Shown in pieces: positions 1 through 8,830 of a DNA stretch of 16,420 bases; within the stretch, counting starts at the first letter, position 1, and each line of letters starts with the position of its first letter. Location of the stretch: assembly GCA_039184055.1 (NCBI GenBank), contig JBCDBH010000104.1:1-16420 (forward strand), written 5' to 3'. The notes beneath the pieces were generated by a model. It had not been told where the DNA came from, made no database searches, and was given only the letters and a program-made list of their open reading frames with translations. The position numbers were made by a program, and so were the translations under genes. Source of the stretch: JBCDBH01 sp039184055. GTDB lineage: Bacteria; Acidobacteriota; Thermoanaerobaculia; Multivoradales; J023.

Positions 1-2
1 AG

Positions 3-3000
3 TCGATCGAGCGCGTGCCGATGCTGTCCAGTGCGGAGATCGCTCGGTTGACGTCTGGTGATCGCCAAGGCGCCGTTCGCCAGGACTCCGAACCGAGCGA
101 CGTCATGGATGCGTTTCGTCGGCAGGCGGCGCGTATCCCGGAAGAGGTGGCGTTGCGGCAGGGCTCGCGTCATCTGACCTATCGACAGCTCGAAGAACGC
201 GTCGAACGGTTGGCCGCCGAGCTCGAGCGCTTCGGGCCCGGGGCTCCGATCGGTCTCGTGCTCGATCGCTCGATCGACGCCGTGGTGTCGATCCTGGCCG
301 CTCTCGAAACTCGTTGTTTCTACGTTCCGATCGATCCGACGTGGCCACGTGACCGCCAGCAATGGGTGCTCGATGACGTGGGCGCCGTGGCGGTGATCGC
401 GACGAGTGCCGTGCCGACCGGCTTGCCGGTGGTCGATCCCACGACCGAGGGCGATTCGGATCGCTCGTCTCCGGTTTCGATCGATCCCGAGGCGCCGGCA
501 TACGTGCTCTACACCTCGGGTTCGACCGGTCGCCCCAAAGGTGTGGTCGTGTCGCGACGAGCGCTCGCCAGCTATACCGAGTGGGCGGCGGACTTCTATC
601 CACGGCATGCTCGGGGCGAGGGAAGCGGCCTATCGATGCCGCTTTTCTCGCCCCTCACGTTCGATCTCACCGTGACGTCGATATTCGTGCCGCTACGAAC
701 AGGTGGCACCGTGGTGGTCTATCCACCCACGAGTCGTGCCACCGATCTGGCTTTGCGTCACGTTGTGAGCGATGACGCGGTCGACCTGGTCAAGATGACA
801 CCGTCTCATCTTCTTCTGCTCGAAGACGACAGCGACCGTGCCACGACAAAACGCATCGGCCAGGTGATTTTCGGTGGCGAGGCGCTGACACGCGAAGCGG
901 CGATCCGCGCGAAACGACTGCTGGCCCATGAGCAGCTCGTCATCCACAACGAATACGGCCCCACCGAGGCGACCGTCGGCTGTGTGGTGCACACCTTCGA
1001 CGAAGCAGCCGACACCGCCGGCATGGTGCCCATCGGTCGACCGATCTCGACGATGCGTGCGTATGTGGTCGATCGCCACGGCGACCTGGTGCCCGAAGGT
1101 GTGTCGGGCGAGCTCGTGGTGGCGGGGCAGGGGCTGGCCCATGGCTATCTCGGTCGATCCGAGCTGACCGCCGAACGATTCGTGCCGAGCTCCTTTGCTC
1201 CGGGTGAACGGCTCTATCGAACGGGCGATCGAGCGCGTTTTGTGAACCGCATCGACCAGCCCCTGAACCTCGACTATCTCGGTCGGGACGATCAGCAGGT
1301 GAAGATCCGAGGCGTACGGATCGAGCTGGGAGAGATCGAAGCGGTCTTGGCGGCGCATCCGGCGGTCACGACCTGTGCCGCCACGATCGAACGCGCTTCA
1401 TCCGAGCGCGCTCGAAACACCTCTCTGTCGAGGGTCGGCTCCGATCGGGAGAATGGCGAGCGGTGTCGGCGTTGCGGGCTACCCGGTGCACACGCGACGC
1501 CATACGAGGCGGTCGGCATCGATCTCGGTATCGGACGAATCGGCGTCGCGGAGATCGGCGAGGACGGTCTGTGCGGGGAATGTCGAGCGTTCGAAGGCTA
1601 TCGTGACAAGGTCGCCGACTATTTCGGCGATGAAGTCGCGCTGCGTGCCATCCTCGACACGGCGCGTGCTCGTCGTGGTTCCGAAGGCTTCGACTGTATG
1701 TCGTTGTTGAGCGGTGGCAAGGACAGCACCTATGTGCTCTGCCGGCTGGTCGACATGGGCTATCGCGTGCTCGCTTTCACCCTCGACAATGGTTTTCTGT
1801 CCGATCAGGCCAAAGGCAATATTCGTCGTGTGACCGACCATCTCGGGGTCGAGCACGTGTTCGGCTCGACCGCGGCGATGAACGAGATTTTCGTCGACAG
1901 TCTGAAGCGTTTTTCCAACGTCTGCCAGGGTTGTTTCAAGACCATCTACACGCTCGCCGTACAGCTCGCGGTGGCGCGGAACATTCCGTTCATCGTGACT
2001 GGACTGTCCCGCGGCCAGCTCTTCGAGACGCGGTTGACTCGCGAGCTCTTTACCGACCTCGACTTCGACGGCGCGGCGATCGACCATATGGTGCTCGAGG
2101 CACGCAAGGCGTATCACCGCACCGACGACGCGGTGTCGCGCTTGCTCGATGTGTCGGTGTTCGCTGACGATTCGGTGTTCGAGCGGGTGCGCTTTGTCGA
2201 TTTTTTCCGCTATACCGACGTGCCCCTGGATGCCATGCTTGCCGAGCTCGATCGCCGGGTACCATGGGTGCGACCGACCGACACCGGTCGATCGACCAAC
2301 TGTCTGATCAACGACGTCGGGATCTTCGTCCACAAAAAAGAGCGTGGTTTTCACAACTATGCCGTGCCCTACGCCTGGGATGTGCGGATGGGTCATAAGA
2401 CGCGGGACGAGGCGCTCGCCGAGCTCGACGACGAACTCGATCTCGAGCAGATTGAGAGCATGCTCGACGAGATCGGCTATCGACCCGATGAGGACGCGAC
2501 CGAGCGCCTGGTGATCTACTGGAGCGGCGAATCGATCTCGTCGACCGATCTGCGCGCCTTTCTCGAGCGGCGATTGCCGACATACATGATTCCGTCGGCG
2601 TTTGTCCGCCTCGATGAGATGCCGATGTCGGCGCACGGCAAGATCGATCGCGGCGCCTTGGCGCGGGCGCAGGCGGTGGACGATGAATCGGTCGATTACG
2701 TCGCGCCCCGTGACGACGTCGAACGACGCTTGGCGGATCTCTTCGCCGAGGTGCTGCGGCTCGAACGCGTGGGCATCCACGATGACTTCATCGCCATCGG
2801 TGGTGATTCGATCGTCGCGATCCAGCTCGCCGCGCGTGCCGGTCGGCGGGGACTGCGCTTTACACCCGAGCAGCTCTTCGACACCGGAACCGTCGCCGGC
2901 TTGGCGCCGCTGTGTGTCGACACCGAGTCGGTCGGCGCGGTGGCGATCAGCGGTCCACTGTCGCCGTTGCCGGCGCAGATGTGGAGCTTTGCCCAAGAGA

Positions 3001-4313
3001 GTGGAGCGTGGCATCACGTGCTCGATGTCGATGTTCTTGTCGACCTCGATCCTGTTCTGGTCGAACAAGCGCTCCACGAGCTCCCACGTCACCACGAAGC
3101 CTTGCGTCTCGCAGTCACGGGGCCCGCGGCGTTGACCGTCGAGCCCGAAGCCACGCCGATCGTCCAGCGCTTTGATCCGACGGATGATCCGTCGGTCGAG
3201 ACGATCACCGAGGAGCTGATCGAGGCTTTACGAGTCCGTCACCGGGAGAGCGCGGCCTGTTTGTTCGCCGTCTTGATGGTGGTCGAGCATGCGCGGCTTT
3301 CGCGGCTGGTGCTGGTGGCGGATCATCTGATCGTCGACGCGGTGTCCTGGCCGATCCTGCTCGACGATCTGGCCAGCCTGCACGATCAACTTCGGGACGG
3401 GCAACGTCCGAGCCTGCCGGTATCGACGACGTCTCTCCGAGCCTGGTCGGAGGCCTTACGGACGCGGTCCGCGTCGCACGACACCGTCGATCGATGGACA
3501 CGGGCGCTCGCTGGAACGGGCGCGATCGCGGATCGGTCGGTCGACTCGAGCGATGTCGATGCCATCACCGTGACCCTGTCACCCGAACGGACCAAGGTTT
3601 TGCTCGACGCGTCCGGCCGGATGCGCATACACGAAGTTGCCATCGCGGCGGTGGTCGATACGCTGTCGCGACGTGGCCAGGTCGCGCGCGTGGGGCTCTT
3701 TCTCGAAGGGCACGGTCGTGAGCCGATTCAGCCCGGGCAAGACTTGTCTCGTCTCGTCGGCTGGCTGACCAGCCTTTACCCGGTGGCCTTTGATCTCGAG
3801 CAAGCCCGTGATCGCAGTCAGAGCAGCGACGACCGGCTGCTTCGGGTGGTGAAAGACACGCTTCGTGCCGTGCCCCTCGGCGGGATCGACTACGGTGCCT
3901 TGCGTTTCCTCGGCGCCCCCGAGATCCAGCGCGCGCTTGCCGATCACGAGCTCGACGTATCGTTCAACTACCTCGGTCGGGTCGATCGATGGCTCGATGG
4001 TGATCGTTTCGCCCTGCGTCGATCGCTCGAGCTGGTGCGTCCGGGTCGACCGCCTTTTGCTCTCGAGATCACCACGGCTGTTTTCGACAACCAGCTCCAG
4101 ACCACGTGGAGCTTCGATGGTCGATTCGATCACGATCGAATTGCCAGCGACTCGCGGCATTTTCTCGCCACGCTCGAACGATTGATCGATCACGTGACGA
4201 CGACACCGCGTCAGGTCAGCGCGAGTGATTTTCCACACGCCAATCTCGACGACGACAAACTCGCCAAATTGTCGGCCTTGCTCGGTCGTCAATCTCCCGG
4301 ACGATCGCAATGA
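3..4313 (+). CDS. NRPS, 5'-partial: A domain (Asn-type code) interrupted by a PP-loop domain, then T and E
   Basis: Assembly-line enzyme that activates, modifies and epimerises one amino acid. Residues are counted from the Met codon at 15, which is probably not the true start: the frame is open back to position 3 and reads SIERVPMLSSAE, a typical C-to-A linker, so a C domain should lie upstream. Seen in order: A3 YTSGSTGRPKG (166-176), A5 NEYGPTE (312-318), A8 RIELGEIE (435-442), an inserted PP-loop domain (about 460-829), A9 LPTYMIP (854-860), A10 lysine 876, carrier Ser 932 in GGDS, and an E domain with EGHGRE (Glu 1231) and FNYLGR. Aligning core A4-A5 with GrsA by eye gives the code DLTKIGEVGK, one residue from the classical Asn code DLTKLGEVGK. 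The E2 motif is DHLIVDAVSW, with Asp for the first His, but the catalytic second His (1104) is kept. The stop overlaps the next start (ATGA). Confidence 0.95.
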   Translation, partial: SIERVPMLSSAEIARLTSGDRQGAVRQDSEPSDVMDAFRRQAARIPEEVALRQGSRHLTYRQLEERVERLAAELERFGPGAPIGLVLDRSIDAVVSILAALETRCFYVPIDPTWPRDRQQWVLDDVGAVAVIATSAVPTGLPVVDPTTEGDSDRSSPVSIDPEAPAYVLYTSGSTGRPKGVVVSRRALASYTEWAADFYPRHARGEGSGLSMPLFSPLTFDLTVTSIFVPLRTGGTVVVYPPTSRATDLALRHVVSDDAVDLVKMTPSHLLLLEDDSDRATTKRIGQVIFGGEALTREAAIRAKRLLAHEQLVIHNEYGPTEATVGCVVHTFDEAADTAGMVPIGRPISTMRAYVVDRHGDLVPEGVSGELVVAGQGLAHGYLGRSELTAERFVPSSFAPGERLYRTGDRARFVNRIDQPLNLDYLGRDDQQVKIRGVRIELGEIEAVLAAHPAVTTCAATIERASSERARNTSLSRVGSDRENGERCRRCGLPGAHATPYEAVGIDLGIGRIGVAEIGEDGLCGECRAFEGYRDKVADYFGDEVALRAILDTARARRGSEGFDCMSLLSGGKDSTYVLCRLVDMGYRVLAFTLDNGFLSDQAKGNIRRVTDHLGVEHVFGSTAAMNEIFVDSLKRFSNVCQGCFKTIYTLAVQLAVARNIPFIVTGLSRGQLFETRLTRELFTDLDFDGAAIDHMVLEARKAYHRTDDAVSRLLDVSVFADDSVFERVRFVDFFRYTDVPLDAMLAELDRRVPWVRPTDTGRSTNCLINDVGIFVHKKERGFHNYAVPYAWDVRMGHKTRDEALAELDDELDLEQIESMLDEIGYRPDEDATERLVIYWSGESISSTDLRAFLERRLPTYMIPSAFVRLDEMPMSAHGKIDRGALARAQAVDDESVDYVAPRDDVERRLADLFAEVLRLERVGIHDDFIAIGGDSIVAIQLAARAGRRGLRFTPEQLFDTGTVAGLAPLCVDTESVGAVAISGPLSPLPAQMWSFAQESGAWHHVLDVDVLVDLDPVLVEQALHELPRHHEALRLAVTGPAALTVEPEATPIVQRFDPTDDPSVETITEELIEALRVRHRESAACLFAVLMVVEHARLSRLVLVADHLIVDAVSWPILLDDLASLHDQLRDGQRPSLPVSTTSLRAWSEALRTRSASHDTVDRWTRALAGTGAIADRSVDSSDVDAITVTLSPERTKVLLDASGRMRIHEVAIAAVVDTLSRRGQVARVGLFLEGHGREPIQPGQDLSRLVGWLTSLYPVAFDLEQARDRSQSSDDRLLRVVKDTLRAVPLGGIDYGALRFLGAPEIQRALADHELDVSFNYLGRVDRWLDGDRFALRRSLELVRPGRPPFALEITTAVFDNQLQTTWSFDGRFDHDRIASDSRHFLATLERLIDHVTTTPRQVSASDFPHANLDDDKLAKLSALLGRQSPGRSQ
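1392..2501 (+). other. PP-loop (AANH superfamily) domain inserted in the Asn A domain; probable amide dehydratase
   Basis: About 370 extra residues sit between A8 and A9, where an uninterrupted A domain has only a short stretch. The insert begins with a hydrophilic linker, then CxxC 484/487 and CxxC 520/523 (likely a zinc ribbon), then the ATP-pyrophosphatase P-loop SGGKDST (566-572), a third CxxC at 637/640 followed by IVTGLSRGQ, and a lone Cys 763. Its C-terminal part (GHKTRDEALAEL) resembles the end of WbpG/PseA-type N-acetyl sugar amidotransferases, and its length is close to that of those stand-alone enzymes. The family adenylates a carbonyl oxygen and then replaces it with N or S, or eliminates it to a nitrile (QueC/ToyM). 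In an Asn-loading module, dehydration of the side-chain amide to beta-cyanoalanine, as I recall for the albicidin and cystobactamid synthetases, is the best prediction. Amidine or thioamide formation are alternatives. Boundaries are approximate. Confidence 0.85.
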
Positions 4314-4375
4314 GCTTCGAGAACGTCGACGACGTCTACGCGCTGTCACCGATCCAACAGGGTCTTCTGGTTCAC
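4218..4375 (+). other. Inter-protein docking junction, NRPS1 E-terminus to NRPS2 C-terminus
   Basis: The first protein ends, after its E domain, with SDFPHANLDDDKLAKLSALL, an acidic amphipathic helix of the kind seen at E-domain ends. The second begins with a short stretch running straight into VYALSPIQQG. This is the usual arrangement of communication-mediating (COM) ends between E and C proteins. NRPS2 ends similarly (TDFPDAELDDSGLAALFEQL) in front of NRPS3 (VADVYRLSPVQE). The gene order therefore probably equals the assembly order. This is a pattern judgement without a computed match. Confidence 0.5.
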
Positions 4376-7300
4376 GTGCTCGAAGCCGACGGTGGCGGCG
4401 TGTATGTCGACCAGTTGGTGGCCACGGTGTCCAACCTCGATGTTGAGGCGTTTCGCGCCGCGTGGTCGACGCTGGTTCAACGTCATGCCGTGTTGCGTAC
4501 CGCTTTTCTATGGGACGGGCTCGACGAGCCGCTCCAGGTGGTGCGGAGTCGAGTCGAGCTACCGTGGAACGAGGTCGACTGGCGTCGACGTGACGTCGAG
4601 GAGGCTTGGCAAGCACGTCTCGAGGCAGACCGAGCGACCTCTTTCGTGCTCGAGGAAGCGCCACTCGCTCGTATGATGCTGGCGCGGGTCGACGACACCA
4701 CCTGGCGGTGGCTCTTCACCTTTCATCATCTGATTCTCGACGGGTGGTCGGCTCGGCTCTTGCTCGGTGAGCTCGGCGAGATCTATACCGCAAGACGACG
4801 TAGTGAGCCGCTCGAGTTGGCGTCGCCGTTTGCCTATCGTGACTACGTCGCCTTTCTCGCCGCGCGTGCTTCAGAAGACACGGCAGCCGAGACGTTTTGG
4901 CGCGACACGCTAGCCGGCTTCGATTCTCCGACTCGGCTCGATGCCTTCTCACCCGCGGGGGGCCACGCGGGCTGGACCCGGCGTGAGCACACGCTCGACC
5001 AAGCGTCCACCGAAGCGCTCGTCGAATGTGCCCGGCGTCATCGACTCACCTTGGCGACGGTGCTCCAGGGGGCGTGGGCGCTGGTGTTGGCGACCTACGC
5101 GCGCACTGACGATGTGGTCTTCGGCGTGACCACCGCGGGGCGTCCCGCCGAGCTCGACGGGGTCGAAGGCGGTGTTGGATTGTTCATCAACTCGCTGCCA
5201 TTCCGTTCGGTCCTCCAACCCGAAGCCACTCTCGTCGAGTGGTTGAGCGGCGTGCAGCGCTCCTCGATGGCGCTACGGCGGTTCGAGACCACGCCTCTGG
5301 CGCGGATCCAGAAGTGGAGTGAGCTGGCTCGAGAAGACGAGCTCTTCGATCATCTCTTGGTGATCGAGAACGCACCCGATGCGGTGCAGCGTGAAGACAG
5401 CGAGCTGGTGCTGAACGGACTCGACATCTTCGAACGCAGCCACTACGACTTCGCTGTTTTGGTCTTACCCGGTGAGCGCCTCGAGCTCTTGGCGGTCCAT
5501 GATCTTGGTCGTTTCGATGTCCCGTTTGTCGATCGTGTGCTGCGTCACTTCGCGCGCCTGCTCGAAGTCTTTCCACCGCAGGCGAATACACCGATTGGTG
5601 AGATGTCGTGGATCGATGCGGCGGATCGCGAGCGGCTGCTGACCACGTGGCAATCGCCACCTCTGGCCACGTCGGATCATTCGTCGGTATACGGCTTGAT
5701 CACCGCGTCGGTACCGGTTGGGGAACAAGACCAGCATCTCGCCGTGATCTGTGGCAATGTGAGTCTCAGCTACGCCGAGCTCTTTTCCCGATCACGCCGC
5801 CTCGCTCGCATCCTGCGCCAGCGAGGCGTGGCGCCCGATGCCCGCGTCGGTCTTTTGATCGAGCGCTCGATCGACATGGTGATTGGCATGGTCGGCATTC
5901 TCGAGGCGGGTGGCGCCTATGTGCCGCTCGACATTGCGTATCCGGCCGCCCATCTGCGTGACGTGCTCGACGATGCCGAGATCGAGGTGGTGGTGAGTCG
6001 TCGTGAGCACGTCGACCGCTTGGGTGGCATCGACGCGACGCTCGTCGATCTCGATACCTTCGCGGCGGACGAGGCCCCACTCGTCGATGAGTCGGTGCCT
6101 CACGGGGTCGGGCTCGAGAACCTGGCTTATGTCATCTACACCTCGGGGTCGAGCGGTCGACCCAAAGGGGTCATGGTGACCCACGCCAATCTGATCGCCT
6201 CGACGCTGGCGCGTTTTTCGGTTTACGACCGACCGGTCGATCGCTTTCTTTTGCTGTCGTCGTTCGCCTTCGACAGCTCGGTCGCCGGGATTTTCTGGAC
6301 GTTGGCCAGCGGTGGCACGCTGGTGCTGCCCCCGGTGGGTGGTGAGCACGACCTCGATGTGCTCGGCGACTTGATCGATCGTCACGCCGTGACGCACACC
6401 CTATGTCTACCGGCTCTGTGGCGCCTGGCGCTCGACGAGCTTCCCAGTTCGGTCCTATCGAATCTCGACGTGGCGGTCGTCGCGGGTGAAGCGTGTCCCG
6501 CCGAGGTGGTGCGACGTCACGAGGAAACGCTGCCCGGCACACGGCTCTACAATGAATACGGCCCCACCGAGGCCACCGTCTGGGCGACGGCGCACGAGCT
6601 CACCGTCGACGATCTCGAGTCGGGTGGTGGGGGAGACCGAGTGTCGATCGGCCGACCGATTCCCGGTTTGCGAGTCTATGTGCTCGATCCGCGAGGCCGT
6701 TTGCTACCACCCGGTGTCGCCGGTGAGATCTATCTAGCAGGCGCCGGAATCGCGCGTGGTTATTGGCGTCGACCCGAGCTCGACGCGGAACGTTTCGTGA
6801 CCGTCGAGGCCGCGGGAAAGCCTGAGCGCGCCTATCGCACCGGTGATCTCGGGGTGCATCGCACCGACGGCGCCTTGCTCTTTCTCGGTCGGGTCGATCG
6901 TCAGGTCAAAGTGCGTGGCTATCGAATCGAGACCGATGGGGTCGAGGCGGCCTTGCTCGCTCGACCCGAGGTCGACGATGCCGCCGTGACGGTACGTACG
7001 GGAGCCACGGGGAGACCGCGTCTGCTCGCTTGGGTCGTTGCATCGAGCCACGAATCAGGCTCGTTGCTCGGCGCGCTTCGTGAGCGAGTGGAGGAGACGC
7101 TGCCGGCGTTCATGGTGCCCGAGACGATCGTCGCGGTCGACGAGCTGCCTCGTCGGCCAAATGGCAAGGTCGACTACCGGGCCCTGCCCGACGTCGATCT
7201 CGAGCGGGTCGCGACTCGACTCGGTGACGAGATCGAAGAAGCGGTGGCAGAGGTGTGGCGCGCCGTGCTCGGTCTCGACACGATCGGCGCCGATGATCAT

Positions 7301-8827
7301 TTCTTTCGCCTCGGTGGCGATTCGATTCTAGGCATTCAGGTCGTGTCGCGTCTCCGGCAGGTGGGTCTGCCCGCCAAGCCACGCGACGTCGCCGCGTACC
7401 CGCATCTCGGTGAGCTCGCCAGCGCGCTGCGTGGACGTCGCGACACGGTCGACGTCGACACCGGGCCGGTCACCGGGCGTGTGCCGCTGGCGCCGATTCA
7501 GCATTGGTTCTTCGCGCGGGACCTGCCACGAGCCGAACATTGGAATCTATCGATGCGTTTCGCGCTCGACGGGGCCTGCTCGGCCGCGGTGATTTCGGCC
7601 GCGGTGATTCAGGACGCCCTCGATCGCTGTATCGCCCATCACGACCAGCTACGCGCGCGATTTGCTCGCGAGGCCGGCGGCACCTGGCGACAGACGATCG
7701 CGTCGCACGCCGAGGTGCCGCTGGATGAAGTCGAGGCGGATCAGGCGACGGCGGTTCTCGCCGCCGCGGCCGCCGGGCTCGATTTGACCTCGGGACCGCT
7801 CTTCCGAGCCGTGCTGGTGCGAAACTCAGACGGTCAGGCCGATGAACTTGTCGTGATCGCACACCATCTGGTGGTCGACGTCGTGTCGTGGACGATTCTG
7901 CGTGACGATCTGGAGCGGCTGATCTTCGACCGGGTCGATCCACCCGCGCGCACCGCTTCGTATCGTCGTTGGGTGACGCATCTGACCGAACACGATCTCG
8001 CCGCCGAGCTTTCGCATTGGACGCGTGTGTCCGGTCCTCAGGCGATCGAGATCCCCGTCGACGATGCGCTCGCTGTCGCGACGGAAGCCACCGCACGCAC
8101 CGTCGAGATCAGCGTCGACGAAGCGCTCACGCGACGGCTCAGCGGAGACGCCGCCGATCATTACCGCGCGCGGCTCGACGAAATCCTGCTCGCCGCCGTG
8201 GCCGTGGCGCTGAACCGATGGCGTGGCTCCGCGAACCTGCGGATCGATCGCGAGCGACACGGTCGAGATGGCGATCTCGATCTCTCACGCACCGTGGGCT
8301 GGTGCACCGCCGCTTTTCCGGTCGAGCTCCACCTACCCGATGCAACGTCACCCGACGCCGCGCTTCGCGTGGTGAAGGATACGCTCCGTGCCGTTCCGGG
8401 TGCGGGCACCGGTTTTGGCGTGCTGCGTTCTCTCGCCGACGACGCGACTCGTCGGAAGATGGCGTCTTTGCCCGAGTCGCCCGTGTTGTTCAACTACCTC
8501 GGTCGCACGCCCAAGCCCGCGGCCCATACGCGACTCGTTCCACTGCCGGCATCGCGCGATCATGATCGTCATCCGAGCCAGCCACGTTCGCATCTCATCG
8601 AGATCAACGCGTGGATCGCCGACGAGGTCCTGAGCTTCGCGTGGATTCACACGCCCCGTCACGCCGCCGCGACCATCGAGCGGCTGGCCGAGACGACGAT
8701 CGACGTTTTAACGGACCTTGCGGCATATGACGAGCAGCAAACGATCGAACCGAGCGCGACGGATTTTCCCGACGCCGAGCTCGACGACTCGGGGCTCGCC
8801 GCCCTCTTCGAGCAGCTGGAGTCGTAA
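4310..8827 (+). CDS. NRPS module C-A-T-E
   Basis: Complete 1505-residue module that condenses the upstream peptide with a second amino acid and epimerises it. The N-terminus VYALSPIQQGLLVH has the LSPxQxGxLxH pattern typical of C domains that accept a D-configured donor, which fits the E domain ending the previous protein. Motifs: C3 HHLILDGWS (139-147), A3 YTSGSSGRPKG (610-620), A5 NEYGPTE (from 748), A8 RIETDGVEA (from 872), A10 NGKVDY (Lys 953), carrier Ser 1005 in GGDS, E2 HHLVVDVVSW (1185-1194), and FNYLGR. The E-domain EGHGRE motif reads ERHGRD here; the catalytic Glu (1315) is kept. By eye the specificity code is DSALVAEVWK. Its closest match I can recall is the bacitracin His code DSELTAEVCK, at 7 of 10 positions, so the substrate is uncertain. 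The ATG at 4310 overlaps the preceding TGA and no strong ribosome site is seen, suggesting translational coupling. Confidence 0.96.
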   Translation: MSFENVDDVYALSPIQQGLLVHVLEADGGGVYVDQLVATVSNLDVEAFRAAWSTLVQRHAVLRTAFLWDGLDEPLQVVRSRVELPWNEVDWRRRDVEEAWQARLEADRATSFVLEEAPLARMMLARVDDTTWRWLFTFHHLILDGWSARLLLGELGEIYTARRRSEPLELASPFAYRDYVAFLAARASEDTAAETFWRDTLAGFDSPTRLDAFSPAGGHAGWTRREHTLDQASTEALVECARRHRLTLATVLQGAWALVLATYARTDDVVFGVTTAGRPAELDGVEGGVGLFINSLPFRSVLQPEATLVEWLSGVQRSSMALRRFETTPLARIQKWSELAREDELFDHLLVIENAPDAVQREDSELVLNGLDIFERSHYDFAVLVLPGERLELLAVHDLGRFDVPFVDRVLRHFARLLEVFPPQANTPIGEMSWIDAADRERLLTTWQSPPLATSDHSSVYGLITASVPVGEQDQHLAVICGNVSLSYAELFSRSRRLARILRQRGVAPDARVGLLIERSIDMVIGMVGILEAGGAYVPLDIAYPAAHLRDVLDDAEIEVVVSRREHVDRLGGIDATLVDLDTFAADEAPLVDESVPHGVGLENLAYVIYTSGSSGRPKGVMVTHANLIASTLARFSVYDRPVDRFLLLSSFAFDSSVAGIFWTLASGGTLVLPPVGGEHDLDVLGDLIDRHAVTHTLCLPALWRLALDELPSSVLSNLDVAVVAGEACPAEVVRRHEETLPGTRLYNEYGPTEATVWATAHELTVDDLESGGGGDRVSIGRPIPGLRVYVLDPRGRLLPPGVAGEIYLAGAGIARGYWRRPELDAERFVTVEAAGKPERAYRTGDLGVHRTDGALLFLGRVDRQVKVRGYRIETDGVEAALLARPEVDDAAVTVRTGATGRPRLLAWVVASSHESGSLLGALRERVEETLPAFMVPETIVAVDELPRRPNGKVDYRALPDVDLERVATRLGDEIEEAVAEVWRAVLGLDTIGADDHFFRLGGDSILGIQVVSRLRQVGLPAKPRDVAAYPHLGELASALRGRRDTVDVDTGPVTGRVPLAPIQHWFFARDLPRAEHWNLSMRFALDGACSAAVISAAVIQDALDRCIAHHDQLRARFAREAGGTWRQTIASHAEVPLDEVEADQATAVLAAAAAGLDLTSGPLFRAVLVRNSDGQADELVVIAHHLVVDVVSWTILRDDLERLIFDRVDPPARTASYRRWVTHLTEHDLAAELSHWTRVSGPQAIEIPVDDALAVATEATARTVEISVDEALTRRLSGDAADHYRARLDEILLAAVAVALNRWRGSANLRIDRERHGRDGDLDLSRTVGWCTAAFPVELHLPDATSPDAALRVVKDTLRAVPGAGTGFGVLRSLADDATRRKMASLPESPVLFNYLGRTPKPAAHTRLVPLPASRDHDRHPSQPRSHLIEINAWIADEVLSFAWIHTPRHAAATIERLAETTIDVLTDLAAYDEQQTIEPSATDFPDAELDDSGLAALFEQLES
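8818..8821 (+). promoter_or_regulatory. Ribosome binding site for the C-T-TE gene
   Basis: GGAG inside the last codons of the upstream NRPS gene, 9 bases before the GTG at 8831. It supports the GTG start and coupled translation of the third NRPS protein. Confidence 0.55.
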
Positions 8828-8830
8828 ACG

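Noticed and set aside
15..17. ATG at 15 as a true gene start
   Set aside because: The frame is open upstream and encodes a C-to-A linker, with no ribosome site, so the gene begins outside the window.
948..977. Near-identical stretch shared with 6551-6580 as a recombination repeat
   Set aside because: It encodes the conserved A5 core (NEYGPTEATV); conservation of the motif and codon bias suffice.
1479..3095. Long reverse-strand open frame (538 codons) under the PP-loop insert
   Set aside because: The translation is His/Arg/Asp-rich with no recognisable motif, and the forward frame has clear conserved domains. It is a by-product of GC-rich codon use.
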